Assembly: GCA_947090765.1 (NCBI GenBank)
Contig: OX352322.1
Location: forward strand, 2,065,501 to 2,129,500
Origin: Pseudomonas sp. MM223
GTDB taxonomy: Bacteria; Pseudomonadota; Gammaproteobacteria; Pseudomonadales; Pseudomonadaceae
Direction of reading: 5' to 3'
DNA: 64,000 nt
Notes under the pieces: generated by a model
What the model saw: the letters and a program-made list of their open reading frames with translations, nothing else
The model's database searches: none
What the model was told of the DNA's origin: nothing
Position numbers and translations under genes: made by a program
Shown here: positions 18,966 through 27,324 of the stretch, piece after piece
How the letters are laid out: each line of letters begins with the position of its first letter
Position numbering within the stretch: position 1 is the first letter of the stretch

Positions 18966-20175
18966 GGTCAGCCTGGCCCGGCCACTGATGCCGGTGGAGC
19001 AAGCCCTGGAGCAATTGCTGGCGCTGGCCGAAGCGGCGCCGATCCGTGACACCGAGAACCTGCCGCTGGCCGAGGCTGAGGGCCGTGTGCTGGCCACCGA
19101 CCTGGTGGCCTCCCTCGACCTGCCGCCCTGGCCGAACAGTGCCATGGATGGCTATGCCTTGCGCAAGGCCGACTGGCAGGGCGAGCCATTGCCGGTCAGC
19201 CAGCGGATTTTCGCCGGCCATGCGCCGCAGCCGCTGCAACCGGGCACGTGTGCGCGCATCTTCACCGGGGCGCCAGTGCCTGAAGGTGCAGACTGCGTCG
19301 AGATGCAGGAAAACACCGAAGTGGCCGAAGACGGTCGGGTGCGCTTTCTCGAACCCTTGCATGCCGATCAGAACATCCGCCCCCAAGGCCAGGAAACACG
19401 CAAGGGCGAGCAGGTGATGAGTGCCGGCACCCGGCTGGGGCCGATCGAGCTGGGCCTGGCTGCCACGCTGGGCCACGGCCGCCTGGACGTGGTGCGCAAG
19501 GTGCGGGTGGCTGTGCTGTCCACGGGGGACGAGCTGGTCGAGCCCGGCCTGCCGCTGGGGCCGGGGCAAATCTACAACAGCAATCGCCGGCTGCTGGTCA
19601 GTTGGTTGCAGCGGCTGGGCTGCGAGGTGGTCGATGCAGGCATCCTGCCGGATGACATGGCGCTTACCCGCGCCTGCCTGGGCTCGCTGGGCGACGTTGA
19701 TCTGATCCTGTCCACCGGCGGTGTTTCGGTGGGTGAGGCCGATTACCTGGGGGCGGCCCTGCGCGAAGCCGGCGAACTGGTGTTGTGGAAACTGGCGATC
19801 AAACCGGGCAAGCCACTCACCTTTGGCCACTACCAGGGCGTACCGGTGATCGGCCTGCCGGGTAACCCGGCCTCTACCTTGGTCACCTTTGGCCTGCTGA
19901 CCCGGCCTTACCTGTTGCGTCGCCAGGGCGTGGGCGATGTCATGCCGCTGCGCTTCGACATGCCGGCAGGCTTTGACTGGCCCAAGCCCGGTACACGGCG
20001 CGAGTACCTGCGTGCACGCATTGAGCAGGGCCAGGTGCGTATCTACAAGAACCAGAGCTCCGGTGTGCTACGTAGCGCGGCCTGGGCCGAGGGTTTGGTG
20101 GAAGTCCGTGAGGGCAGCACGCTGAAACAGGGCGACAGCGTGCCGTTCATTCCCTTCAGCGAGCTACTTGGCTGA
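18949..20175 (+). CDS. moeA: Molybdopterin molybdenumtransferase MoeA
   Basis: The 408-residue enzyme inserts molybdate into adenylylated molybdopterin. Family blocks are all present: PPWPNSAMDGYALRKADWQG, CARIFTGAPVPEGADCVEMQ, then VRVAVLSTGDELVEPG, GQIYNSNRRLLVSWL, DLILSTGGVSVGEADYL and VIGLPGNPASTLVTF. The start given is a GTG overlapping moaB; a GTG four codons on or the ATG at MPVEQALEQL (18988) are alternatives. The stop overlaps the convergent glycosyltransferase gene by 12 bp. Confidence 0.94.
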   Translation: MTAVAEVSLARPLMPVEQALEQLLALAEAAPIRDTENLPLAEAEGRVLATDLVASLDLPPWPNSAMDGYALRKADWQGEPLPVSQRIFAGHAPQPLQPGTCARIFTGAPVPEGADCVEMQENTEVAEDGRVRFLEPLHADQNIRPQGQETRKGEQVMSAGTRLGPIELGLAATLGHGRLDVVRKVRVAVLSTGDELVEPGLPLGPGQIYNSNRRLLVSWLQRLGCEVVDAGILPDDMALTRACLGSLGDVDLILSTGGVSVGEADYLGAALREAGELVLWKLAIKPGKPLTFGHYQGVPVIGLPGNPASTLVTFGLLTRPYLLRRQGVGDVMPLRFDMPAGFDWPKPGTRREYLRARIEQGQVRIYKNQSSGVLRSAAWAEGLVEVREGSTLKQGDSVPFIPFSELLG

Positions 20176-21411
20176 GCGGCCCAGCCAGGCACCGCCCAGT
20201 GGCGGGGCCTCGGCCGGCGCCGCCTGGGCCAGGCGCATGTGCACGTTCTCAAGTTGCTGAGCGGCCACGCTCCAGTCGTGGCGCTGGCGGGCGAACTGGC
20301 GCCCGGCAGCGCTCAACTGGCTCATGCGCCAGGGCTGGTTGAGCAGTTGGGTGATCAGCAGGGCCAACTGGTCGCCGTCATCACTGCCCAGGTAGTGCTC
20401 GCCGTTGTTTGCGGTCAAGCCCGATACGCCTTTGCCGGTAGTGATCACCGGTAGGCCTGCGGCCATGGCTTCGAGGATTTTTACCTTGGAGCCGCCGGCA
20501 TAGCGCAGCGGCGCAAAAAACAGTGCCGAACGTTTTTGCAACTCACGCAGGTCAGGGCGGTAGCCGAACCATTCGATGCGCGGGTCGTTCCAGTGCAGTT
20601 TCCAGCTGGCGGGCAGGGCGTGCCCGGCAATCGCCAGGCGCACTGCCGGGTTGCTCATCCACACTTGCGGCATGATGTCTTCCAACGCCCACTCGATGGC
20701 TTCAAGGTTAGCGCCATATTCGAAGTTGCCGACAAACAGCAAGCGCTGGCTGTGCAGCGCGGGTTCCACGTGCTGGTAGTAATCACAATCCACACCATTG
20801 ACCACCACGTTCACCGGGCGCCCGCTGATTTGTTCGATCAGCTCGGCATCGTGGGCACTCACCGCCACCAGTTCGGTGGGCTGGCGCAGTACCCGCTGTT
20901 CCCAGCGCCGGTAGCGCCAGCGGTCGAAGGCATTGAGTGGGCGCAGCCACAGGGGCAGCCGGTCGTGGCAGGCACCGCCCATCACGGATTCGAGCGTGTG
21001 TTCGCTGAGCATGTAGGGCAGCCCGCGGGCCTGCAGGGCCTTTTCGAACGGTTGAAAACTGTAGCTGTGCTCGATCTGGATCACGTCCCAGGGTTCGTCC
21101 AGCAATTGCTCGAAACGGTGCCGCAGGCAAGGAGACAGGCCATTGATGATGGCCCGCATGGGGTAGTCGATGATCGGCGAAGCCAGCAGGTTCAGTGGGC
21201 TGTGCAGTGGCCGACGGGGCAGTACGATCAGGCGTTCAAGCAGCGGCTCCAGGGCTTCGCGGGCTGCATCGCTGAGGGGGACTTTCGACTGCGCCAACAA
21301 GGTAATGCGGTGGCCCTGCTGTGCCAGTGCGCGCATCAGGTGGTATTGCCGGGTCTTGCTGCCACTTGTGGTCGGCCAGGGTAGGTAAGGCAGTGTCCAG
21401 AGAATGCGCAT
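20164..21411 (-). CDS. Glycosyltransferase, family 4 (GT-B) type
   Basis: The 415-residue enzyme starts MRILWTLPYLPWPTTSGSKT, with the glycine-rich N-terminal loop of GT-B sugar transferases. LLFVGNFEYGANLEAIEW begins the nucleotide-sugar-binding domain at about residue 225. The motif FFAPLRYAGGSKVKILEAMA carries the E-x7-E-like acidic pair of family GT4, and GLPVITTGKGVSGL follows. It has no membrane segment and is likely cytoplasmic. It is a single gene with no other polysaccharide genes nearby, so the acceptor is unknown. A strongly folded leader region precedes it. Confidence 0.85.
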   Translation of the reverse strand: MRILWTLPYLPWPTTSGSKTRQYHLMRALAQQGHRITLLAQSKVPLSDAAREALEPLLERLIVLPRRPLHSPLNLLASPIIDYPMRAIINGLSPCLRHRFEQLLDEPWDVIQIEHSYSFQPFEKALQARGLPYMLSEHTLESVMGGACHDRLPLWLRPLNAFDRWRYRRWEQRVLRQPTELVAVSAHDAELIEQISGRPVNVVVNGVDCDYYQHVEPALHSQRLLFVGNFEYGANLEAIEWALEDIMPQVWMSNPAVRLAIAGHALPASWKLHWNDPRIEWFGYRPDLRELQKRSALFFAPLRYAGGSKVKILEAMAAGLPVITTGKGVSGLTANNGEHYLGSDDGDQLALLITQLLNQPWRMSQLSAAGRQFARQRHDWSVAAQQLENVHMRLAQAAPAEAPPLGGAWLGRSAK

Positions 21412-21720
21412 GACCCGGAATCCTCGTAAAAGGCCGCGGATGAAAAGACGCGCCCATTAGCAGTGTGCTGAACACCACTGCCGGGGCGCGTCCATGGCGA
21501 GGGTTTTGAACCCGGTAAACAGAAGTCAAAAGGCTGACTTCCCAGGAGGGGATGTTTGCCTGGGTCAAAAACTTGTCAAAAGTTCATTTTCTGAGCATAG
21601 CGCGCATTGCCGGGTGTGGGAAAAAGACCACGTTGGCATCGGTATTTTTTTGCGGGTGTGCAACGATCCGGGGGTGTATAGGGTCCAGATCTGCGTTGGT
21701 CAACTTCACGGAGACGTGCG
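21412..21720. other. 309-bp divergent intergenic region with a cluster of hairpins
   Basis: Four hairpins follow one another: GACGCGCCC/GGGCGCGTC with an inner CAGTG/CACTG (21447-21492), GGGTT/AACCC (21501-21513), GAAGTCA/TGACTTC (21522-21541) and CCCAGG/CCTGGG (21541-21564). Read on the minus strand the first is followed by TTTT (21443-21446), which looks like a weak terminator or attenuator 32 bp before the glycosyltransferase start. The right part should hold the yegS promoter; I see no operator there. Confidence 0.5.
21443..21492 (-). terminator. Nested hairpin with short T-run in the leader of the glycosyltransferase gene
   Basis: On the minus strand a 9-bp GC stem (GACGCGCCC/GGGCGCGTC) encloses a 5-bp stem (CAGTG/CACTG) and is followed by TTTTC. 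It could be an attenuator of the downstream gene or the 3' end of a small RNA. The T-run is short, so confidence is limited. Confidence 0.4.
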
Positions 21721-22608
21721 ATGCAAGGGCGCAAGGCAATGCTGATCCTGCACGGCAAGCAGGCGATGAATGAAGCGCTGCGCAGCGCCGTGTGCGAACT
21801 GCGCGATACTGGCTGGGTGCTGGATGTGCGTGTCACCTGGGAGGCAGGGGACGCACAGCGCCTGGTCGGCGAGGCGCTAACGGCTGGCTACAGCCATATC
21901 GTCGCCGGCGGTGGGGACGGTACGTTGCGGGATGTGGCCGAGGCCATGGGGCTGGCAGGTGCCGAGGCCAGCCTGGCGCTGTTGCCGCTGGGCACGGCCA
22001 ACGATTTCGCCAAAGCAGCCGGCATACCCCTGGAGCCTGCTGCGGCACTGGCGCTGCTGAATACACCGGCGCAGGCTATCGACCTGGGCCAGGTTGGTAA
22101 CCAGTTGTTCCTCAACATGGCCACGGGCGGGTTTGGTAGCCAGGTTACCGCCAACACCTCCGAAGACCTGAAAAAAGTGCTGGGTGCTGCGGCCTACCTG
22201 TTCACCGGGTTGTCGCGCTTCAGCGAGTTGCAGGCAGCCTCGGTAGAACTGCAAGGGCCCGACTTCCAGTGGCAGGGGAGTTTGCTGGCATTGGGGATTG
22301 GCAACGGCTGCCAGGCTGGGGGCGGGCAAGTGCTATGCCCCGAGGCGGTGGTGAACGACGGCTTGCTCGACATCGCCATCCTGCCGGCGCCGCAAGAGGT
22401 GGTCGGGGCACTGCGTGACCTGTTGGCCGGTGACGGGCTGTTTGTTCGCGCCAGGTTGCCCTGGGTCGAGATCAAGAGTGCGCAAGGCCTGGACATCAAC
22501 CTCGATGGCGAACCGTTACAGGCCGACAACCTGCGTTTCCAGGCCAAACCTGCTGCATTACGCCTGCACCTGCCGGACGGGTCGCCGTTACTTAGTCGTC
22601 CAGGCTGA
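21721..22608 (+). CDS. yegS: Lipid kinase YegS-like (diacylglycerol kinase catalytic domain)
   Basis: The 295-residue protein has the DAGK catalytic signature YSHIVAGGGDGTLRDVAEAM at about residues 58-77. LALLPLGTANDFAKAAGIPL comes next, and the C-terminal half has the beta-sandwich block NGLLDIAILPAP-like (NDGLLDIAIL) and the motif DINLDGEPLQAD. YegS phosphorylates phosphatidylglycerol in vitro; the physiological substrate is uncertain. There is a GGAGA-type ribosome site before the ATG. The 3' end overlaps the stop of the convergent response regulator gene by 17 bp. Confidence 0.93.
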   Translation: MQGRKAMLILHGKQAMNEALRSAVCELRDTGWVLDVRVTWEAGDAQRLVGEALTAGYSHIVAGGGDGTLRDVAEAMGLAGAEASLALLPLGTANDFAKAAGIPLEPAAALALLNTPAQAIDLGQVGNQLFLNMATGGFGSQVTANTSEDLKKVLGAAAYLFTGLSRFSELQAASVELQGPDFQWQGSLLALGIGNGCQAGGGQVLCPEAVVNDGLLDIAILPAPQEVVGALRDLLAGDGLFVRARLPWVEIKSAQGLDINLDGEPLQADNLRFQAKPAALRLHLPDGSPLLSRPG

Positions 22609-23251
22609 TGATTTTCTCGCGGACAGCGAACAGCACCAGGCCGGCAACGTCATGAATCTGCAAACGTTTCATGATTTGCGAACGGTGGGTTTCCACGGTC
22701 TTGATCGACAGGCCCAGGCCTGTGGCGATTTCCCGGGTGGACTTGCCACGCACGATCAGGCGCAGGATTTCCAGCTGTCGTGCAGTGAGGTTATGCCGCT
22801 CGCCAGCCGCCTGCTTGCCCTGCTTGTTGTGCCGTAGGGCCTGGTTGATGACGGTGTGTGCAATGGCCGGGCTGAGGTAGCGCTCGCCGTTGCGCACCGC
22901 ACCCAGGGCATGTTCCAGTTCGGTGGCGCTGGTGTCCTTGAGCAGGTAACCGTGGGCGCCGCTCTCCAGCGCCCGCATGATCAAGTCCGGGTCGGTGTGC
23001 ATCGACAGGATCAGCACCTTGCAGGCACTGCCGCTAGCCCGCAGGTGGGTGAGTGCGTCCAGGCCGCTGGTCGAGCGCATGGAAATGTCCAGCAAGACGA
23101 TGTCGGGCGCCAGTGCGCGTACCTGTTCGAGCAGTTGGCTGCCGTCGTCGGCTTCACCGATCACGTCATAGCCGGGGATGTCGCAGACCAGTGCGCGCAC
23201 ACCGGCGCGGATCAGCGAGTGGTCGTCTACCAGCAGCAGTCTACAGGTCAT
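22592..23251 (-). CDS. NarL/FixJ-family response regulator
   Basis: The 219-residue protein starts MTCRLLLVDDHSLIRAGVRA. The receiver domain spans residues 1-120, with the phosphoacceptor aspartate in DIVLLDISMRS (about residue 54) and the lysine in GYLLKDTSA. The LuxR-type helix-turn-helix is at the C-terminus: LTARQLEILRLIVRGKSTRE, then IATGLGLSIKTVETHRSQIM. It overlaps the sensor kinase gene by 11 bp, which identifies its partner. Target genes are unknown; nothing next to the pair is an obvious regulon member. Confidence 0.93.
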   Translation of the reverse strand: MTCRLLLVDDHSLIRAGVRALVCDIPGYDVIGEADDGSQLLEQVRALAPDIVLLDISMRSTSGLDALTHLRASGSACKVLILSMHTDPDLIMRALESGAHGYLLKDTSATELEHALGAVRNGERYLSPAIAHTVINQALRHNKQGKQAAGERHNLTARQLEILRLIVRGKSTREIATGLGLSIKTVETHRSQIMKRLQIHDVAGLVLFAVREKIISLDD

Positions 23252-24137
23252 GGATGGCAGTACTCCCGGCGCGTTGCTGGGTGCGCGCAGGCCACGGGAA
23301 CACCGCGTCGATACGCGTGCCCAGGCCAAGCTGGCTGGTGATGTCGAGGCTGCCCTGCAATGCGGTGACCCGCTCCTGCATGCCGGCCAGGCCGCGCTGG
23401 CCGGCGTCGGCAGGGTATTGTGCCGGGACGAAACCGCAACCATCGTCGTGAATCGACAACGCCAGCCCTTCGGGGGTGCGCTGCAGCTGGATGACCAGGT
23501 TGCATGCCTGGGCATGGCGCAGCATGTTGGTCACGGCCTCCTGGGTAATGCGAAACACGGCCATGGCCACGGCTTCGTCGATGCCACCCAGGCGCTGGTT
23601 GCACGCCAGGCTCCAGTGCACGTCGCTACTGGCCAAGGTACGCACCAGATGGGCGCGCAGGCTGGCTTCCAGGCCAAGGCTGGCCAACTGCCGAGGGTTG
23701 AGCAGGGCAGACACGTCGCGCACGTTGCTCAGGGTGTCATCCAGCGTGCTGCGCAGGGTGTTGCAGTGGCCCTGCAGCTCGTCGGGCATGCGCCGTTGCA
23801 GCCACTGCAGTTGCAGCTTGGCGGCGGTGAGCAACTGGCCGATGTCGTCGTGCAGTTCCCGGCTCAAGTGCTGGCGTTCGTCTTCCTGGACCTTGAGCAT
23901 GCGCTCGGCCAGCTCTGCCGGGCGCAGGCTGATCGACCTGGCACCCAGGCCCAGGTAGGCGACGGTACCCAGCGTAGCGGCCAGTTGCAGCACCAGCAGG
24001 CTGGCCGGGACTGCCTGGTTGGCGATGTACAGCATCAGGCTGGCGACCAGCGAGGCCACGCATAGCACAGCCGTCGCCCAACGCAGCAGGGCAACGCGGG
24101 AGCAGCAACGCAAAGAAGTCTTCAAGCGTGGGAGCAT
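23241..24137 (-). CDS. NarX-type sensor histidine kinase (HisKA_3)
   Basis: The roughly 298-residue kinase has two short hydrophobic segments near the N-terminus (ATAVLCVASLVASLMLYIA and LLVLQLAATLGTVAYLGLG) with almost no periplasmic loop, so it probably senses a membrane or cytoplasmic signal. The phosphoacceptor is in ERQHLSRELHDDIGQLL (about residue 115). The ATPase domain shows EAVTNMLRHAQACNLVIQL and LSIHDDGCGF, then RGLAGMQERVTALQGSL. The start is uncertain: the ATG at MLPRLKTS is used, but a TTG 15 codons upstream is possible. It is the cognate partner of the overlapping response regulator. Confidence 0.9.
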   Translation of the reverse strand: MLPRLKTSLRCCSRVALLRWATAVLCVASLVASLMLYIANQAVPASLLVLQLAATLGTVAYLGLGARSISLRPAELAERMLKVQEDERQHLSRELHDDIGQLLTAAKLQLQWLQRRMPDELQGHCNTLRSTLDDTLSNVRDVSALLNPRQLASLGLEASLRAHLVRTLASSDVHWSLACNQRLGGIDEAVAMAVFRITQEAVTNMLRHAQACNLVIQLQRTPEGLALSIHDDGCGFVPAQYPADAGQRGLAGMQERVTALQGSLDITSQLGLGTRIDAVFPWPARTQQRAGSTAIHDL

Positions 24138-24503
24138 AAGTAGGGAAGCCACTGAAGTATTGCTGATGGAGGCCTTGCACAATGCTGCTCAGAGGCTTTG
24201 GCGCAGTACTTTCGATGTTTTTTCAAACACGTGATCGTTCAACCTTTCTTCAGGTTGCAAGCGTTCGTGGGGGCGCATATTACCACTTCGCTGTGTATCG
24301 GTCGCGGCTGGGTAACGCCTTGAAACGCCTGCTGGTCGGGCATTGGCGGGTAGCAAAGTGCCACCGTTGATCGCGCATTTACGCACTTGTCGTGTAACTA
24401 GTGCGCCAATGATTCAACTTGGCCCCACGAAAACTTGGAGAACTTTCCAAGTTCGATCCTGGTGGGGCTTGAACAAACGTGCTTAGTTGCAATTTGTGTC
24501 AGG
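24138..24503. other. 366-bp gap between the Hpt-like gene and the sensor kinase gene
   Basis: Both flanking genes are on the minus strand. The gap should hold the end of the Hpt-like transcript and the promoter of the two-component pair. The only clear structure is the nested hairpin at 24422-24468. I find no open frame with coding character and no REP unit. Confidence 0.4.
24422..24468 (-). terminator. Nested hairpin downstream of the Hpt-like gene
   Basis: Outer stem GCCCCAC/GTGGGGC (7 bp) encloses the inner stem AACTTGG/CCAAGTT (7 bp). On the minus strand the inner stem is followed by TTTTCG, and the whole lies 36 bp past the stop of the Hpt-like gene, so a terminator role is the simplest reading. 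The long-range pairing is unusual for a plain terminator. Confidence 0.4.
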
Positions 24504-25013
24504 TTAATACGGTTGGTTCCACTGGCCGGGGTGTATGCCGGTTGCTGCTGTGGTGTGCGAGTGGAGGCACACGCTGCCTTGCTCCTCGCAGGATGCACAG
24601 GCCGGTGCAAAGGGTTGTCTCAAGGCCTTGGCCAGGTCGTTCAGCAATACCAGCTGTTCGCCGATGTCGAGGTTCAGCCGCCCGGTACGGGTATCGACCA
24701 GCTCCAGTTGCCAGGCCAACAAGGTAAGGCAGGCCCCTAGCGCGGGCAGGGCTTCGCGTTGCAGGCAGCCACCGCTACAGGCGGGGGCGAGCAACTGTTG
24801 CAGGGCGTTGGTGTAATGGGCGACTTCACGCAGGCCCAGGCGTGTGGCCTGACGGGCAAGGCTGTCGAGGGTGTCGCCCAGGCAACGGCAGGCATCCGGA
24901 TCATTGTCGATCAGTTCCAGATGCTGCAGGCACTCCTGGGCCTGGGTCAGCAATACCTGGGCATCCAGCAGGTATTTCTGCAAGGCGTCGTCGAACGATA
25001 AGGCAGTGTCCAT
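24504..25013 (-). CDS. Hpt-like helical protein lacking the phosphoacceptor histidine
   Basis: The 169-residue protein starts MDTALSFDDALQKYLLDAQV. Residues 5-80 look like an Hpt/CheA-P1 helical bundle. Where Hpt domains have the pattern HxxKGxAxxxGL, this protein reads LDSLARQATRLGLREVAHYT, with no histidine at the acceptor site. The C-terminal end has a Cys/His cluster (CASCEEQGSVCLHSH), and the middle has CSGGC. It lies directly upstream of, and divergent from, cheV, so a role as a chemotaxis-related adaptor is plausible inference. I do not recognise a named family. The start has only a moderate ribosome site. Confidence 0.65.
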   Translation of the reverse strand: MDTALSFDDALQKYLLDAQVLLTQAQECLQHLELIDNDPDACRCLGDTLDSLARQATRLGLREVAHYTNALQQLLAPACSGGCLQREALPALGACLTLLAWQLELVDTRTGRLNLDIGEQLVLLNDLAKALRQPFAPACASCEEQGSVCLHSHTTAATGIHPGQWNQPY

Positions 25014-25292
25014 GATCAGGTCCGCGCGCGTAGGGCAGGCGCAGGGGGCGGGCACGCCGAAACGATAGCTAGCAAAAGCCTGACTCCATTCATGCATTGA
25101 GAATGGCGTCACATTAATGGCTAAAGGATATCGCGAACATCAGGTTACGCCCGATTGCCGCTAAGGGTTTCCCTGATGGCGGGCTAAGGTGGGGAACTTT
25201 TTGTCGCGCCGGCTGATTTGCCGTGGAATGCCCGCAGTAAAGCATGATGGTAAAGTGATATCAATTGCCTTCACGGCATTTTCCCACAAGGG

Positions 25293-25319
25293 TCAAGGTG
25301 TACGTGAAGCCGCCGATAC
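25293..25319 (+). promoter_or_regulatory. Sigma-28 (FliA)-type promoter of cheV
   Basis: TCAAGGTG, an 11-bp spacer and GCCGATAC match the FliA promoter layout; the -10 word is identical to that before aer in this window. It lies 46 bp before the cheV start codon, inside a 352-bp divergent gap in which I see no other feature. Confidence 0.8.
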
Positions 25320-25365
25320 AAGGTGGATGCTTTCACTTTTTTGACTCAAGCCTGGGGGCTTTCCA

Positions 25366-26301
25366 ATGGCTGGCATTCTCGACACAGTAGACCAACGCAC
25401 GCAACTGGTGGGTGAGAACCGCCTGGAAATTCTGATGTTTCGCCTGGCCGGCCGTCAGTTGTTCGCGATCAACGTGTTCAAGGTGCAGGAAGTGCTGCAA
25501 CTGCCCAAGCTGACCCTGATGCCCCAGCGCCACGCCTTCGTCTGCGGTGTGGTCAACCTGCGTGGCCAGACCTTGCCGGTGATCGACCTGTCCCAGGCTA
25601 TCGGCATGCGCCCGCTGCAACCGGGGCCGGACAGCACCATCATCGTCACCGAGTACAACCGTTCGGTACAGGCATTCCTGGTGGGGGGTGTCGACCGCAT
25701 CGTCAACATGAACTGGGAATCGATCATGCCGCCACCTACCAGCGCCGGTCGCCAGCACTACCTCACCGCCATCACCAAGGTCGATGAAAAGCTGGTGGAG
25801 GTCATCGATGTGGAGAAGGTGCTGGCCGAAATTGTGCCTTACAACGCTCGGGTTTCCGGCGAAAAGCTCGCCGACCCGGTACTGGCCCGTGCACGCGGCC
25901 GTGAGGTGCTGCTGGTGGACGACTCCAGCGTGGCCTTGGCGCAGTTGCGTGACACCCTGTCCCAGCTGGGCGTGAAGCTGCACGTAGCCAGTGACGGCCT
26001 GAAGGCGTTGCGCATGCTCAAGGGCTGGGCCGATGCGGGTGAGGATGTGTGCGAAAAGCTGTTGATGGTGTTCACCGACGCCGAAATGCCGGAAATGGAC
26101 GGCTACCGGCTGACCACCGAGATTCGCAGCGATGCCCGCTTGCGCCAGCTCTACGTCGTGTTGCACACCTCGTTGTCGGGCAGTTTCAACGAATCCATGG
26201 TGAAGAAGGTGGGTTGCGACAACTTCCTGTCCAAGTTCCAGCCGGATCGCCTGGTCGATGTGGTCAAACAGCGCCTGCTGCTGGATGCTACCACTGCGTG
26301 A
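25366..26301 (+). CDS. cheV: Chemotaxis protein CheV (CheW-receiver fusion)
   Basis: The 311-residue protein starts MAGILDTVDQRTQLVGENRL. Residues about 20-165 form a CheW-like domain (AINVFKVQEVLQLPKLTLMP, then VCGVVNLRGQTLPVIDLSQA). A receiver domain occupies residues about 178-305, with VLLVDDSSVALAQLRDTL and the phosphoacceptor aspartate in MVFTDAEMPEMDGYRL. CheV couples chemoreceptors to CheA and its phosphorylation tunes adaptation. It is a single gene away from the main che cluster, behind a FliA-type promoter, which fits the flagellar regulon. Confidence 0.95.
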   Translation: MAGILDTVDQRTQLVGENRLEILMFRLAGRQLFAINVFKVQEVLQLPKLTLMPQRHAFVCGVVNLRGQTLPVIDLSQAIGMRPLQPGPDSTIIVTEYNRSVQAFLVGGVDRIVNMNWESIMPPPTSAGRQHYLTAITKVDEKLVEVIDVEKVLAEIVPYNARVSGEKLADPVLARARGREVLLVDDSSVALAQLRDTLSQLGVKLHVASDGLKALRMLKGWADAGEDVCEKLLMVFTDAEMPEMDGYRLTTEIRSDARLRQLYVVLHTSLSGSFNESMVKKVGCDNFLSKFQPDRLVDVVKQRLLLDATTA

Positions 26302-26356
26302 TCGCTGGGCCTGCCGGGTATAAGCTTGGCATTTGGCACGACGCGAGGCGGCAGGG

Positions 26357-27160
26357 ATGTTTCTCAGTGAGCTGTATCGATACCCGGTGAAGTCGGGCCA
26401 GGCGCAAAGCCTGCAGGCTTCGAGGGTAGGGTTGTTAGGGTTGCAGGGCGACCGGCGCTGGATGGTGGTCGAGGAAGAAAACGGACGCTTTCTGACCCAA
26501 CGTGCCTGGCCGCAACTTGGCCAGGTTCAGGCGCACGATGATGGCAACGGCCAGTTGCTGTTGCAGGCGCCCGATATGGCGCTGTTGCGGGTGCCTGTGC
26601 CTGCTGCCGATGACGCCCTGCGTGGTGTGACGATCTGGCGCGACACCCTGCGCGTGCCGGACGCCGGTGACGCGCCAGCGGCTTGGTTGAGCGGGTTGCT
26701 GGGCAAGGCCGTGCGGCTGGTGCATTGCCCGGAGCAGCGCGCGCGTTACCTGCCCAATGGTTACGGCTTCAACAGTGATCGGGCGGCGTTTCCCGATGGC
26801 TTCCCCTTGCTGTTGATTGGCCAGGGTTCGCTGGAAGAGCTCAACCGGCGTATTGGCCGGCCCATGGAAATGCTGCGCTTTCGACCCAACCTGGTGGTGC
26901 AGGGGGCAGAGCCGTTTGCCGAGGATGGCTGGAAGCGGATTCGCATCGGCAGCCTGGAATTTCGCGTGCTCAAGCCCAGTGTGCGGTGCATCTTTACCAC
27001 GATTGACCCGGCTACCGGGGAGCGTACTCCCGACCGTGAGCCGATGGCCACGCTCAAGACCTTTCGCGAGAAAGAAGGGGATGTGCTGTTCGGGCAAAAC
27101 CTGGCGGTGGACGGGGATGGGTGGCTTGAGGTGGGGATGGAGGTGGAAGTTCTGGAATGA
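26357..27160 (+). CDS. MOSC-domain protein (molybdenum cofactor sulfurase C-terminal type)
   Basis: The 267-residue protein starts MFLSELYRYPVKSGQAQSLQ. The N-terminal beta-barrel (MOSC_N) has LLGLQGDRRWMVVEEENGRF, and the MOSC domain follows (YGFNSDRAAFPDGFPLLLIG, RFRPNLVVQGAEPFAEDGW). The conserved cysteine of the family is in VRCIFTTIDPATGERTPD. YcbX-type members reduce N-hydroxylated compounds with molybdenum cofactor. Unlike YcbX it has no C-terminal ferredoxin domain, so an electron donor would be separate. The start is the ATG with GGCAGGG upstream. Confidence 0.88.
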   Translation: MFLSELYRYPVKSGQAQSLQASRVGLLGLQGDRRWMVVEEENGRFLTQRAWPQLGQVQAHDDGNGQLLLQAPDMALLRVPVPAADDALRGVTIWRDTLRVPDAGDAPAAWLSGLLGKAVRLVHCPEQRARYLPNGYGFNSDRAAFPDGFPLLLIGQGSLEELNRRIGRPMEMLRFRPNLVVQGAEPFAEDGWKRIRIGSLEFRVLKPSVRCIFTTIDPATGERTPDREPMATLKTFREKEGDVLFGQNLAVDGDGWLEVGMEVEVLE

Positions 27161-27199
27161 TGGGTTTGCTGTGCCGGCCTCTTCGCGGGTAAACCGCTC

Positions 27200-27294
27200 C
27201 TGTAGGAGCAGCCTTGTGCTGCGAAGAGGCCGGTACTGTCATACAGTAGCTTTTGTCATGCCGGCCCCTTCGCAGCACAAGGCTGCTCCTACAG
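27200..27294. repeat. Paired REP palindrome
   Basis: CTGTAGGAGCAGCCTTGTGC at 27200 and its reverse complement ending at 27294 form arms of about 34 bp with two or three mismatches. A third partial REP (GCGGGTAAACCGCTCC) lies at about 27186-27201. The group sits in the convergent gap between the MOSC gene and slt. Confidence 0.8.
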
Positions 27295-27324
27295 GAGGCG
27301 GGGCCGGTTCAGGCTCAGCAAACC

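Noticed and set aside
20164..20175. 12-bp overlap between the moeA stop and the convergent glycosyltransferase stop as regulation
   Set aside because: Short convergent overlaps are common in compact genomes and need no special explanation.
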